A stretch of 9,189 bases of DNA, taken from positions 1 to 9,189 of the forward strand of contig DATAAN010000239.1 of NCBI GenBank assembly GCA_036260105.1, read 5' to 3'. Source of the stretch: JAJCYE01 sp036260105. Lineage in GTDB: Bacteria; Actinomycetota; CADDZG01; JAHWKV01. The number at the start of each line of letters is the position of its first letter. The first letter of the stretch is position 1. The notes beneath the pieces are model-generated. The model was not told the DNA's origin. It ran no database searches and saw only the letters and a program-made list of their open reading frames with translations. This document shows positions 1 through 6,307 of the stretch, one piece after another. The position numbers and the translations under genes were made by a program.

Positions 1-969
1 GCGCGGGACGGCCGGCGCGACGAACAGCTCGAACGCGACCAGGGCGGCCATCGGGTTGCCGGGAAGGCCGAAGAACGGCTTGCCGCAGACGGTGCCCGCT
101 GCCTGCGGCCGGCCCGGCTGCACGGCGATCTGCACCGGCTCTACGCCGCTCCCCGGCGGGAAGGCCCTTCTGACCGGGTCGTTTCGCCCTGCGGACACGC
201 CGCCGGAGCAGACGAGAAGATCCGACGATCCGGCCGCCGCGCACAGAGCCGCCTGGAGTGCATCCGGGTCGTCGGGCACGGCACCGCAGTACTGCGGCTG
301 CCCGCCTGCGCGGCGGATGAGACCGTCGAGGAGGAATGAGTTCGACTCGAAGATCTGCCCGCCGCCCGGCCGGCCTCCCGGTCCGACGAGCTCGTTGCCG
401 GTGGACAGCAAACCCACCGCCGGCCTGGGGATCACCGAGACCTCGGCGTGCCCGGCGGCCGCAAGCAGGCCCAGGTCTGCCGCCTCCAGACGCCGCCCTG
501 CCGGAACCAACATCTCCCCCCGGAGGAGGTCCTCCCCCGGCCGCCGCACGTGGCGCCCCGCCTCCACCGGATGGGAGAGCTCCACCACGCCATCCTCTGC
601 GGCGCAGTCCTCGACCGGCGCAACGGCGTCGGCTCCCGGAGGCATCATGCCTCCGGTTGGGACGGCCATCGCGCCGCCCGGCGGCAGCGGGTCTTCGGCG
701 GGATGTCCCATGCCCACCTCGCCGGTCATCCGCAGCCGGACCGGACGGTCTGGGGTCGCCTTCGTGGTGTCCGCGGAGTTGACGGCGTACCCGTCCATTG
801 CCGACGAGTGGAAGGGTGGAAGGTCGCACGAAGCACGTACATCGGCGGCCAGAACGCAGCCGAAGGCATCACGCAGAGGCAGGCCGCAGGGCCGGAGCGG
901 CCGGACCAAAGCGAGCACCCGGGTGAGGTAGTCCTCAATCGACAGCTCCTTCGGCTGCACGACGGTCAT
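1..969 (-). CDS. moeA: MoeA, molybdopterin molybdenumtransferase (3' end cut off by the window)
   Basis: MoeA inserts molybdate into adenylylated molybdopterin, the last step of molybdenum cofactor synthesis in the cytoplasm. Reading the minus strand from the ATG at 969-967 gives 323 residues with no stop to the window edge. The family is usually about 400 residues, so roughly the last 80 are missing. Visible motifs are PPFHSSAMDGYAV (51-63), PTGGMMPPGADAV (104-116), RRPGEDLL (142-149), STGNEL (189-194), CSGGVSAGRND (254-264) and FGLPGNPMAALVAF (300-313). By alignment from memory with E. coli MoeA, the active-site residues correspond to D59, T105, D147, E193 and probably D264, so the protein looks active. 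Two usual residues differ: the Asp of FDNSAMDG is His54, and the Asp of TGDE is Asn192. The ATG overlaps the mobA stop as ATGA, and GGAGGG lies 11 bases upstream, so the start is well supported. Nitrate reductase is an obvious customer for the cofactor, given the nitrite genes in this window. Confidence 0.95.
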   Translation of the reverse strand, partial: MTVVQPKELSIEDYLTRVLALVRPLRPCGLPLRDAFGCVLAADVRASCDLPPFHSSAMDGYAVNSADTTKATPDRPVRLRMTGEVGMGHPAEDPLPPGGAMAVPTGGMMPPGADAVAPVEDCAAEDGVVELSHPVEAGRHVRRPGEDLLRGEMLVPAGRRLEAADLGLLAAAGHAEVSVIPRPAVGLLSTGNELVGPGGRPGGGQIFESNSFLLDGLIRRAGGQPQYCGAVPDDPDALQAALCAAAGSSDLLVCSGGVSAGRNDPVRRAFPPGSGVEPVQIAVQPGRPQAAGTVCGKPFFGLPGNPMAALVAFELFVAPAVPR

Positions 970-1574
970 CCCGGTTGCCGCCCTCCGGCGATCTCGTTGG
1001 CTTCCCTCAACTCGAACGGCGTATCGACATCCATCAGGGCTTCGGGCGGGGCCACTGCCTTCCAGCTGCCTTCGGGAACCGGCTCGAAGTCGATCGTCTC
1101 CAGCAGGTCCCGCATGGAGACGCGTCCCGTTGAGATGAGGTTTCGAGCCGCCGGCAGCACCGAGGGGGCGTAGCAGGCGGCCAGTGGCTGCAGGCGGCCC
1201 CGGTTCACCGGAACGGATGCCAGGGCGCTGCCCAGTTGTTCGCTGACGAATCGCAGAAGGGCGTTCGTGACGAAGGGCAGGTCACAGGCAACCAGGAGCA
1301 CCGGGCCTCGCAGACCTGATGCCGCCAGGTGCTCCATCCCGGCTACCAGGGCTGCGAGCGGACCCATGCCGCCGTCACCGACGCTGAGTAGCCCCAGGCC
1401 GGGGTCCGGCCCGACTGCGACTACGGGTTCTGCTGCCTCGAGCAACGCCTGCCCGGCCAGCAGGCCCATCGCCACACCTCCGACCTCCTGCCGGGACTTG
1501 TCCGATCCCATGCGCCGGGAGGTCCCTCCGGTGAGGAGCAGGCCGTGCGGTCGGGGTGACGCCGCGAAGTCCAT
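966..1574 (-). CDS. mobA: MobA, molybdenum cofactor guanylyltransferase
   Basis: MobA transfers GMP from GTP to Mo-molybdopterin, giving the guanine dinucleotide cofactor used by DMSO-reductase-family enzymes such as bacterial nitrate reductases. The 202-residue protein has the nucleotidyltransferase signature LLTGGTSRRMGSDKS (13-27), with the Gly pair, Arg21 and Lys26 that hold GTP. It also has GPLAAL (71-76), the metal-site CDLP (97-100), QPLAACY (129-135) and MDVDTPFEL near the C-terminus. Length is normal for the family (about 190-210). No in-frame start lies further upstream before a stop, so the ATG at 1574 is the earliest choice, and it puts the P-loop-like motif at the expected depth. 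There is no good ribosome site directly ahead of it. A perfect AAAGGAGG at 1613-1620 is about 39 bases too far upstream to serve. The gene overlaps moeA by four bases. MobA is preferred over the related MocA or a generic MobA-like NTP transferase because of moeA beside it. Confidence 0.92.
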   Translation of the reverse strand: MDFAASPRPHGLLLTGGTSRRMGSDKSRQEVGGVAMGLLAGQALLEAAEPVVAVGPDPGLGLLSVGDGGMGPLAALVAGMEHLAASGLRGPVLLVACDLPFVTNALLRFVSEQLGSALASVPVNRGRLQPLAACYAPSVLPAARNLISTGRVSMRDLLETIDFEPVPEGSWKAVAPPEALMDVDTPFELREANEIAGGRQPG

Positions 1575-1810
1575 GACCGAGGGTAACTCGCGCGTGCTTC
1601 CGGATCGACCGGCCTCCTTTGGTCGGATCCCAACCGGATCGAACAGCGGCGCAACCTTGCCGCTGCAACGCCTGGACGGGTCAATGGAATGGCCTCCCCC
1701 CTACGGTTGGCCCCGGCCTCCGCCGGGTACATCACACCGAACAACTCCTGCCAGTGCAGCACCTGCCAGCACATCTCCGGCCAAAACGGCCCCCGCCAAT
1801 TGGAGGTTGG
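1575..1810. other. divergent intergenic region between mobA and the SDR gene
   Basis: This 236-base gap must hold the start signals for both the leftward mobA-moeA pair and the rightward SDR-SRPBCC pair. It contains an 8-bp direct repeat, CCTGCCAG, at 1747-1754 and 1762-1769 (15-base period). A 6-bp inverted repeat, AGCGGC/GCCGCT, lies at 1645-1650 and 1659-1664, and an orphan AAAGGAGG reads leftward at 1613-1620. I could not pick out a convincing promoter in either direction. I also looked for a molybdenum-cofactor riboswitch pattern on the mobA side and could not match one by eye. The repeats could be regulator sites, but that is only a suggestion from their position. Confidence 0.5.
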
Positions 1811-2743
1811 GTGGAAATCAGTCCTCAAACCGTCGCTGTGGTGACCGGCGGCTCCAGCGGCATCGGCCGCGAGACGGTGCTCGCGTTTCTGCGCGAGGGC
1901 GCGTCAGTGGTGACAGGCGCCCGCGCCAGCGAGGCTCTTGCCAAGCTGCAGACCGAACACGGGGCTTCGGGCCGGCTGGTCACGGTCGAGGGCGACGTTG
2001 CCGACTCCTACACGGCGGACCGTCTGGTGGCGGCCGCAGTTGCTCGGTTCGGGCGTCTCGACGTGTGGGTCAACAACGCAGCTGTCATGTCGTTCGGTTC
2101 GTTCCTGGAGACTCCGGAAGACGCGTGGCGCAGGATTATCGAGGTGAACCTGCTCGGCTACGCGAACGGCGCCCGGGCGGCTCTGGCGCAGTTCAAGCGG
2201 CAGGGGTACGGCATCTTGGTAAACGTCTCTTCGGTGCTGGGAAAGACGAGCGCCCCCGACATGAGCGCCTACGTCGCGAGCAAGTTCGGGATTCAGGGGC
2301 TGGGGGAGGTCCTGAGGACCGAGTTGCTCGACGAGCCGAACATCGCCGTCTGCCACGTGCTACCCGGCGGGGTTAATACCGCCCTCTACCGGCACTGCGC
2401 AAACTTCGCCGGCCGGAACTTACGCCCGATGTACCCGCTGCAGAACGCGGACGCCGTGGCAAAGGCAATCCTGAAGTCGGTTCGCCGGCCCCGGCGGGAG
2501 CGCTGGTGCGGGCGGACCGGGCGCCTGCAGATTATCGGCCACTACGTTAGCCCGCCGCTGTACGAGCGGTTGGTCGGCTTGCTGTTCCCGCGAATTATCT
2601 TCGGCCGGGCGGAGGTTCCACGCACCTCAGGAAACCTGTTCGAACCGGCGGGCGGGCCTCGTCCGGCCATGAAGCCGAGAGAGCGGGTCGTATGGAAGGC
2701 GGACTCGGTGGCGGAGGAGGAACGTGTCTCGCAATCGCATTGA
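1811..2743 (+). CDS. SDR-family NAD(P)-dependent oxidoreductase
   Basis: This is a 310-residue classical short-chain dehydrogenase/reductase that would oxidise or reduce an alcohol/carbonyl with NAD(P)(H) in the cytoplasm. It shows the Rossmann motif TGGSSGIG (12-19), GDVAD (61-65), NNAA (88-91), Asn113, catalytic Ser140 in NVSSV, the YVASK pair Tyr154/Lys158 and PGGVNT (185-190), so the full catalytic tetrad is present. The C-terminal part (about 235-280) holds a hydrophobic stretch and the motif GNLFEP, which I associate with a subgroup of longer SDRs of unknown substrate. I chose the GTG at 1811 because GGAGG at 1802-1806 lies four bases upstream and it puts beta-strand 1 near residue 8. 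The frame stays open back to a TTG at 1619, but that extension looks non-coding. The last 20 bases overlap the SRPBCC gene, so the two are probably co-translated. The substrate is unknown; the neighbouring SRPBCC and phytoene-dehydrogenase-like genes hint at a hydrophobic one. Confidence 0.9.
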   Translation: MEISPQTVAVVTGGSSGIGRETVLAFLREGASVVTGARASEALAKLQTEHGASGRLVTVEGDVADSYTADRLVAAAVARFGRLDVWVNNAAVMSFGSFLETPEDAWRRIIEVNLLGYANGARAALAQFKRQGYGILVNVSSVLGKTSAPDMSAYVASKFGIQGLGEVLRTELLDEPNIAVCHVLPGGVNTALYRHCANFAGRNLRPMYPLQNADAVAKAILKSVRRPRRERWCGRTGRLQIIGHYVSPPLYERLVGLLFPRIIFGRAEVPRTSGNLFEPAGGPRPAMKPRERVVWKADSVAEEERVSQSH

Positions 2744-3197
2744 GCTCCCGGCCGACCGGGAGACCGTCTTCGACATCCTGCTCGACCCCTACGCATTCCC
2801 CAAGTGGGTAGTCGGGGCTAAGCGCATCCGGGGCGTGGACCCGGAGTGGCCGCGCATCGGGTCCGCCTTCTACCACGCCAGCGGGGCGGGCGGGGAGCTG
2901 ACCGTCAAGGATAAGACAGAGCTGGTCACCATGGAGCGCCCCCAGAGCGTGGTGTTGCAGGCGTTCCTGAGGCCTCTAGGGATCGTTCGGATCCGGCTCT
3001 ACCTGGACCTCGGACGCAGGCCGGACTCGACAAAGCTGACCATGATCGAAGCGCCGGCGCCGGGAACCAAGCTCCGGCCGTTCAGCAAGCTTCTCGACCC
3101 GGCGCTGAAGATGCGCAACGCCCGTTCGCTCCGCTGCTTGCGCAAGCTGGTCCAGGACACCGTTTCGGGCGTTACCTCCGAGTCCTCTTCCGGCTGA
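2724..3197 (+). CDS. SRPBCC (START-like) family protein
   Basis: This 157-residue protein has the helix-grip pattern of the SRPBCC superfamily (polyketide cyclase/START-like), whose members bind hydrophobic ligands in a deep pocket. The N-terminus, ELPADRETVFDILLDPYAF followed by PKWVVGAKRIR, is a typical first strand and helix. Alternating strands follow (VKDKTELVTMERPQSVVLQA, then the IRLYLDLG region), and a C-terminal helix with RNARSLRCLRKL closes the grip. The family is usually 140-160 residues, so this is full length. The GTG at 2724 is favoured because GGAGGAGG at 2713-2720 lies just ahead and the family consensus begins within a few residues of it. The gene starts inside the SDR gene (20-base overlap in another frame) and ends 26 bases inside the facing oxidoreductase gene. 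No enzymatic residues can be assigned. It may be a ligand carrier, a cyclase-like enzyme or a toxin/antitoxin-unrelated stress protein; the pairing with an SDR suggests a shared lipid-like substrate. Confidence 0.82.
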   Translation: MSRNRIELPADRETVFDILLDPYAFPKWVVGAKRIRGVDPEWPRIGSAFYHASGAGGELTVKDKTELVTMERPQSVVLQAFLRPLGIVRIRLYLDLGRRPDSTKLTMIEAPAPGTKLRPFSKLLDPALKMRNARSLRCLRKLVQDTVSGVTSESSSG

Positions 3198-4806
3198 GCG
3201 CAAGCCCGGCCGCACCGGCCGCCGCGACAGGCAGCCACTGTCTCAACTTGCGGTCCCGGACGGCCGTCTGTGCGGCGATCGCACCGGGTGCTCCGTGCAC
3301 TCCTCCCCCCGGGTGGGCGGAGGCCGACGCCAGGTAGAGGTGCTTCACCGGGGTGCGGGCGCCTCCGAGGCCGGGCGTCGGCCGGAACACCATCTGCTGA
3401 TGGAGTTGGGCGGTGCCGCCACCCAGCGCCCCCCGGACCAGGTTCTCGTCAGCCTCCTCGAACAGCGGCGGCGTACGGACGAAGCGGCCGATGATCCGGT
3501 CCCGGAATCCGGGGGCGAGCTTCTCCACCTCGCTCTCCATGCGGTCTACGTACTCGGCGGTCTCCGCATCGTCCCACCTCCCCGTCAGCCGGCCGCCCGC
3601 GTCTCCTTTGATCTCCTGCGGAACGTGGGTGTACGCCCAGGCCGTCTCCGTGCCCACCGGCGACCTCGAGGGGTCGGCGACGTTCATCTGACCGAAGACC
3701 ATGTACGGCTTCGCCGGGATCAACCCCATCGCCAGCTGCGCCGACGACTCGGTGAGGTGGTCCATGCTCTCGGTGATGTGCACGGTGCCGGCCCGGTGGG
3801 CTTCCTCCGCCTTCCAGGGGACCGGGCCGTCCAGAGCCCAGTCAACCTTGACCGTGCCGTTGTCGAACTGGAAATGCGCGATGTCCTCCATAAGCTGCGG
3901 CGGCAGGTGGTCGGAGCCGACCAGGTCCCGGTAGAGCGCCGGTGCGGCCACGTCGGCCAGCACCGCTTTGCGGGCGCGATAGCTGGTGCCGTCCTGCGTG
4001 GTGACGCCTACGGCAGCGCCTTTGCGGACATCGATGCGAGCGACCCGCTGGCCGCACACCACTTGCCCTCCCCGGCTCCGCAGGCGCTTCACCATCGCCT
4101 CGGTCATCTTGCCGGCGCCTCCCTCGGGGACCGGGAAGCCGTGGTGCTGTCCGAGGGAGCACAGCAGGACGCCCAGAAACCCGCTGCCGGGCACCTCGGG
4201 GGCCAGGTCGGCGTGGAGTGCGTTACCGGCCAGCAGAAGGCCCGCCTCGGCCGACCGGAAGCTCTCCTCGGCCATCCGCCGTACCGGCAATGACCAGAAC
4301 CGGAGCTGACGCACGAGCCGGCTTGGCCCCAGGTCGGCGACGAGCCGCGGTACCGGCAGGATGGGAGGAAACGGCCCGAGCAGGATAGGCAGCAGGTGCT
4401 CCTCGAGGTCGTGCCAGACGCCGTAGATCCGGCGCCATGACTCGCCGTCGGCTGCGGCGAAGGTCTCCAGGTTTGCGACCGTCTCCTCCAGGTCGCTGGA
4501 CAGCACCGCGCAGCGGCCGTCGGTCATCGGATGGGCTACGACAAGCGGGGAGCGGCACCACCGCAGACCGTAGTCCTCGAGCTGAAGGGCGGCCAGCGCG
4601 GAGGAGGCGGCGGCCAGCGGATAGAAGGCGCTGAAGTAGTCGTGGGTGAACCCCGGGACCTCGGTGAGGGGGCCGCTTCTGACCGCCCCGCCCGGCGTGC
4701 CCTGCGCCTCCAGCACCAGCACGTCCCAGCCCTCGTCCGCCAGGTAGTTGGCGCCCACCAGGCCGTTGGGCCCGGCGCCGATGACGATGGCGTCCGGGTC
4801 GCTCAA
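3172..4806 (-). CDS. phytoene-dehydrogenase-like FAD-dependent oxidoreductase (COG1233 type)
   Basis: This 544-residue flavoprotein resembles the phytoene desaturase/CrtI and amine-oxidase-like superfamily. The N-terminal dinucleotide fold is AIVIGAGPNGLVGANYLADE, with acidic Glu33 ending strand 2, then TPGGAVRS, typical of the group. Near the C-terminus, ASAHPGGGVHGAPG (about 495-508) matches the FAD-closing motif of this family. The last 20 or so residues form a short hydrophobic run (about 524-538) followed by RKRTRR, which may touch or anchor to the membrane. I take the TTG at 4806 as the start because it overlaps the upstream stop as TTGA and gives MSDPDAIVIG. An in-frame extension to 4971 merely reads the previous gene out of frame. 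It is third in an operon with two membrane proteins. A carotenoid role is possible, but no phytoene synthase or other crt gene is present, and many COG1233 proteins act on other isoprenoid or lipid substrates. Confidence 0.9.
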   Translation of the reverse strand: MSDPDAIVIGAGPNGLVGANYLADEGWDVLVLEAQGTPGGAVRSGPLTEVPGFTHDYFSAFYPLAAASSALAALQLEDYGLRWCRSPLVVAHPMTDGRCAVLSSDLEETVANLETFAAADGESWRRIYGVWHDLEEHLLPILLGPFPPILPVPRLVADLGPSRLVRQLRFWSLPVRRMAEESFRSAEAGLLLAGNALHADLAPEVPGSGFLGVLLCSLGQHHGFPVPEGGAGKMTEAMVKRLRSRGGQVVCGQRVARIDVRKGAAVGVTTQDGTSYRARKAVLADVAAPALYRDLVGSDHLPPQLMEDIAHFQFDNGTVKVDWALDGPVPWKAEEAHRAGTVHITESMDHLTESSAQLAMGLIPAKPYMVFGQMNVADPSRSPVGTETAWAYTHVPQEIKGDAGGRLTGRWDDAETAEYVDRMESEVEKLAPGFRDRIIGRFVRTPPLFEEADENLVRGALGGGTAQLHQQMVFRPTPGLGGARTPVKHLYLASASAHPGGGVHGAPGAIAAQTAVRDRKLRQWLPVAAAGAAGLALSRKRTRR

Positions 4807-5195
4807 CCGGTTTCGGAGAGCTCGCCCTGCCTGGACAGAAGCCAGCCGATACCCGCAAAGCCTCCCGCCATCAGGGCCGTCAGCATCCGGGGGTTGCCCG
4901 GGTCCTCCCGGAAGGTGCGCACCGTGCCGACTGCGTCGGCGGCGTCGGCGAACGCACCGAGCTTCAGCCACAGCGAAGGATCACGCCCGCTGCTCAGGGC
5001 GCCGATGGTGCCGACACCGATGGCAACGTCTCGTGCGCCGACGGACAACCCCATCGCTTTTACCGGCTTCGACTTCGAGTCGGCGCCGAGCCACAGCTTC
5101 ATGGCGATCCCCGGCGCGACGATGGCCACCGTGCCGATCCCCAGCCGCAGAAAGCCGACGGTGAAGGCCAGCTTCTTCAGGTCCTGTTGGTTCAC
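4803..5195 (-). CDS. small integral membrane protein, DUF4267-like
   Basis: This 130-residue protein has about three or four hydrophobic segments: roughly 10-30 (FTVGFLRLGIGTVAIVAPGI), 50-68, 78-92 and 105-120. The pattern is an RLG motif near the start, LSVGARDVAIG in the middle, then a DAADAVGT run in the following segment. That resembles the DUF4267 family of four-helix membrane proteins of unknown function, recognised by eye only. The GTG at 5195 is the start: it overlaps the upstream stop as GTGA and has AAGGAGG at 5200-5206, four bases away. The open frame upstream of it (to 5432) is a shadow of the DUF2231 gene. The stop in turn overlaps the TTG of the oxidoreductase. It probably works with its two operon partners in the membrane, but no catalytic residues are evident and no function can be assigned. 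Confidence 0.8.
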   Translation of the reverse strand: MNQQDLKKLAFTVGFLRLGIGTVAIVAPGIAMKLWLGADSKSKPVKAMGLSVGARDVAIGVGTIGALSSGRDPSLWLKLGAFADAADAVGTVRTFREDPGNPRMLTALMAGGFAGIGWLLSRQGELSETG

Positions 5196-5770
5196 TGAGC
5201 CTCCTTCACCAGGTGCAGCTCCCCGGTTGCCACCTTGCGGACGTGTGACATGTGGCCGGCCACGTACCCGTCTCCCATCGCCACCACGCCGGCCACAACG
5301 CCGAGCAAGCGGCCCCGGCCCCCACGGCGTCGGACCAGGTAGGACAGCGAGTAGAGCGAGATAGCCGTGGTGATGGAACCCAAATGCACCAGCCCGACCC
5401 TCCGCTGCTGCACGCGCTGCTCCTCCGCCCACTCGAGCAGCCCGGTCACGTAGGCCGGGCCTGCAACGAGCAGCCCGAATCCCAACAGCCGTCGTGCCGC
5501 CGGCTCCGACCCCTCCGGACCGAAGAGGTCCAGGAAGGAGGCGGCCATCCAGGGGCCCTCGACGAAGTCGCTGAGAAGCGGGTGGAATGCGTGGCCGAGC
5601 CAGTTCCCGCGCAGCAGCTCGCGCACCGGCCCGGGCGGCAGTGCCGTCTGTACGGCACCGCGCAGCGTGTCAGCCCATGGATCGAGAGCGGCGTTCCGCT
5701 CGATACGTTTGACGAGCTGCAGGAAGATCGGGTCGGTGGCCAAAGACTCGCTTTCGGTCGACTGCCTCAT
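5192..5770 (-). CDS. DUF2231-type integral membrane protein
   Basis: This 192-residue protein has an amphipathic N-terminus (about 1-55), then GNWLGHAFHPLLSDFVEG (55-72), which matches the GHPLHP-type signature of DUF2231. About four membrane segments follow: 70-83, 95-113, 127-146 and 155-175. Histidines sit at positions 60, 63, 129, 173 and 176, at the ends of helices. In other bacteria DUF2231 domains are often fused N-terminally to, or lie beside, Rieske [2Fe-2S] domains. Here the nearest Rieske gene (5906-6307) is separate and lies immediately upstream on the same strand. The function of the family is not established; a role in membrane redox chemistry is a common guess. The ATG at 5770 has only a weak AGGATGG upstream. 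The gene is first in a three-gene operon behind an ECF-like promoter and is coupled to the next gene by a GTGA overlap. Confidence 0.85.
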   Translation of the reverse strand: MRQSTESESLATDPIFLQLVKRIERNAALDPWADTLRGAVQTALPPGPVRELLRGNWLGHAFHPLLSDFVEGPWMAASFLDLFGPEGSEPAARRLLGFGLLVAGPAYVTGLLEWAEEQRVQQRRVGLVHLGSITTAISLYSLSYLVRRRGGRGRLLGVVAGVVAMGDGYVAGHMSHVRKVATGELHLVKEAQ

Positions 5771-5790
5771 CCATCGATACCCATCCTGGC

Positions 5791-5805
5791 CGTCGCCAAG
5801 CGACG
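5791..5805. repeat. perfect 6-bp inverted repeat over the ECF -10 region
   Basis: CGTCGC and GCGACG flank a CAA loop. The repeat covers the predicted -10 element and start site of the DUF2231 operon, so it could be a small operator or a 5' hairpin. It is short enough to occur by chance in GC-rich DNA. Confidence 0.45.
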
Positions 5806-5826
5806 CTGACGAAACGAAACCGTTCC
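5802..5826 (-). promoter_or_regulatory. ECF-sigma-type promoter for the DUF2231 operon
   Basis: Reading leftward, GGAAC (5826-5822) is followed by a 16-base spacer and CGTC (5805-5802). This is the layout of many extracytoplasmic-function sigma promoters in actinobacteria (GGAAC-N16/17-CGTT or CGTC). Transcription would start near 5796, leaving a leader of about 25 bases before the ATG at 5770. The -10 part lies inside a perfect hairpin, CGTCGC-CAA-GCGACG (5791-5805), which could hold an extra control. Assigned from motif and position only. Confidence 0.5.
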
Positions 5827-5905
5827 AGATGGTGTGCTTTCCGTTGACTCACGGGTGTGGAGGGATTTGGGCAGGCGATCGGTCGGGAGGGCCTCTAGGC
5901 AGCTT

Positions 5906-6307
5906 TCATCCGTCGAACTCTGCGCCGGCCGGAGGCTCCGCCGCAGGAACGGCCGGCCGGATTCCGGCCACCGACACGTAGACCCGCCCGTCCCTGACTT
6001 GAACGGGGTAGGTCCTGGCAGGTTTGCGGGCCGGTCCTGCCACCACCTCGCCGGTTCTCACGTCGAACAAAGAGTTGTGCCAGGGGCACTCGAGCGTGCA
6101 ATCCGCCCCCAGGCGGTTGTGCGCGAGCGGCCCGCCGGCGTGCGTGCACGCGTTGTCCATCGCAAAGAACTCGCCGTCTCGGTTGGCCAGGGCTATCTCT
6201 CTGCCTGAGGCAACCACCCGGAGGACCCAGCCCGCAGGCAAGTCGGCCACCTCGGCCACCGCTACCAATCCGGCGAGAGGGGCCTGCGTCACACCGATCT
6301 CGGTCAT
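5906..6307 (-). CDS. nirD: NirD-like Rieske [2Fe-2S] protein
   Basis: This 133-residue soluble Rieske ferredoxin has Cys54-x-His56 (CTHAGG) and Cys74-x2-His77 (CPWHNSLFD), separated by 17 residues, so all four cluster ligands are present. The fold region after the cluster (DVRTGEVVAGPARKPARTYP) is typical of NirD and small Rieske ferredoxins. There is no signal peptide and no membrane segment, so it works in the cytoplasm. NirD is normally the small subunit of NADH-dependent nitrite reductase NirBD, but no NirB is visible. Here the gene follows a ferredoxin-type reductase with an ATGA overlap, and GGAG lies just upstream of the ATG at 6307. It is likely an accessory electron carrier or subunit of that reductase. 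An open frame continuing upstream to 6589 is a shadow. The last 20 residues are rich in Pro and Ala and look disordered. The gene symbol is by similarity of role; a general Rieske ferredoxin is the alternative. Confidence 0.85.
   Translation of the reverse strand: MTEIGVTQAPLAGLVAVAEVADLPAGWVLRVVASGREIALANRDGEFFAMDNACTHAGGPLAHNRLGADCTLECPWHNSLFDVRTGEVVAGPARKPARTYPVQVRDGRVYVSVAGIRPAVPAAEPPAGAEFDG

Noticed and set aside
56..931. Long open frame on the plus strand opposite moeA
   Set aside because: The minus-strand reading gives continuous MoeA motifs; the plus frame is low-complexity Arg/Pro/Ser-rich, typical of a shadow in GC-rich DNA.
1686..1708. ECF-like promoter GGAAT ... GTT for the SDR operon
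   Set aside because: The spacer is only 15 bases, the -10 is partial, and it lies about 100 bases from the start codon.
1619..1810. N-terminal extension of the SDR to the TTG at 1619
   Set aside because: The residues look non-coding and there is a good GGAGG with a GTG at 1811 exactly where an SDR should begin.
1575..1810. Molybdenum-cofactor riboswitch upstream of mobA
   Set aside because: GC-rich segments with GGAGGCC-like runs drew attention, but I could not line them up with the remembered motif; a covariance-model search (Rfam MOCO motif) would decide.
3295..4293. 332-codon plus-strand frame opposite the flavoenzyme
   Set aside because: It has no recognisable domain and lies wholly inside a gene with clear FAD motifs on the other strand.
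4807..4971. N-terminal extension of the phytoene-dehydrogenase-like protein
   Set aside because: The extension is Arg/Gly/Pro-rich, reads the DUF4267-like gene out of frame, and would push the Rossmann motif 55 residues inward; the TTGA overlap gives a normal start.
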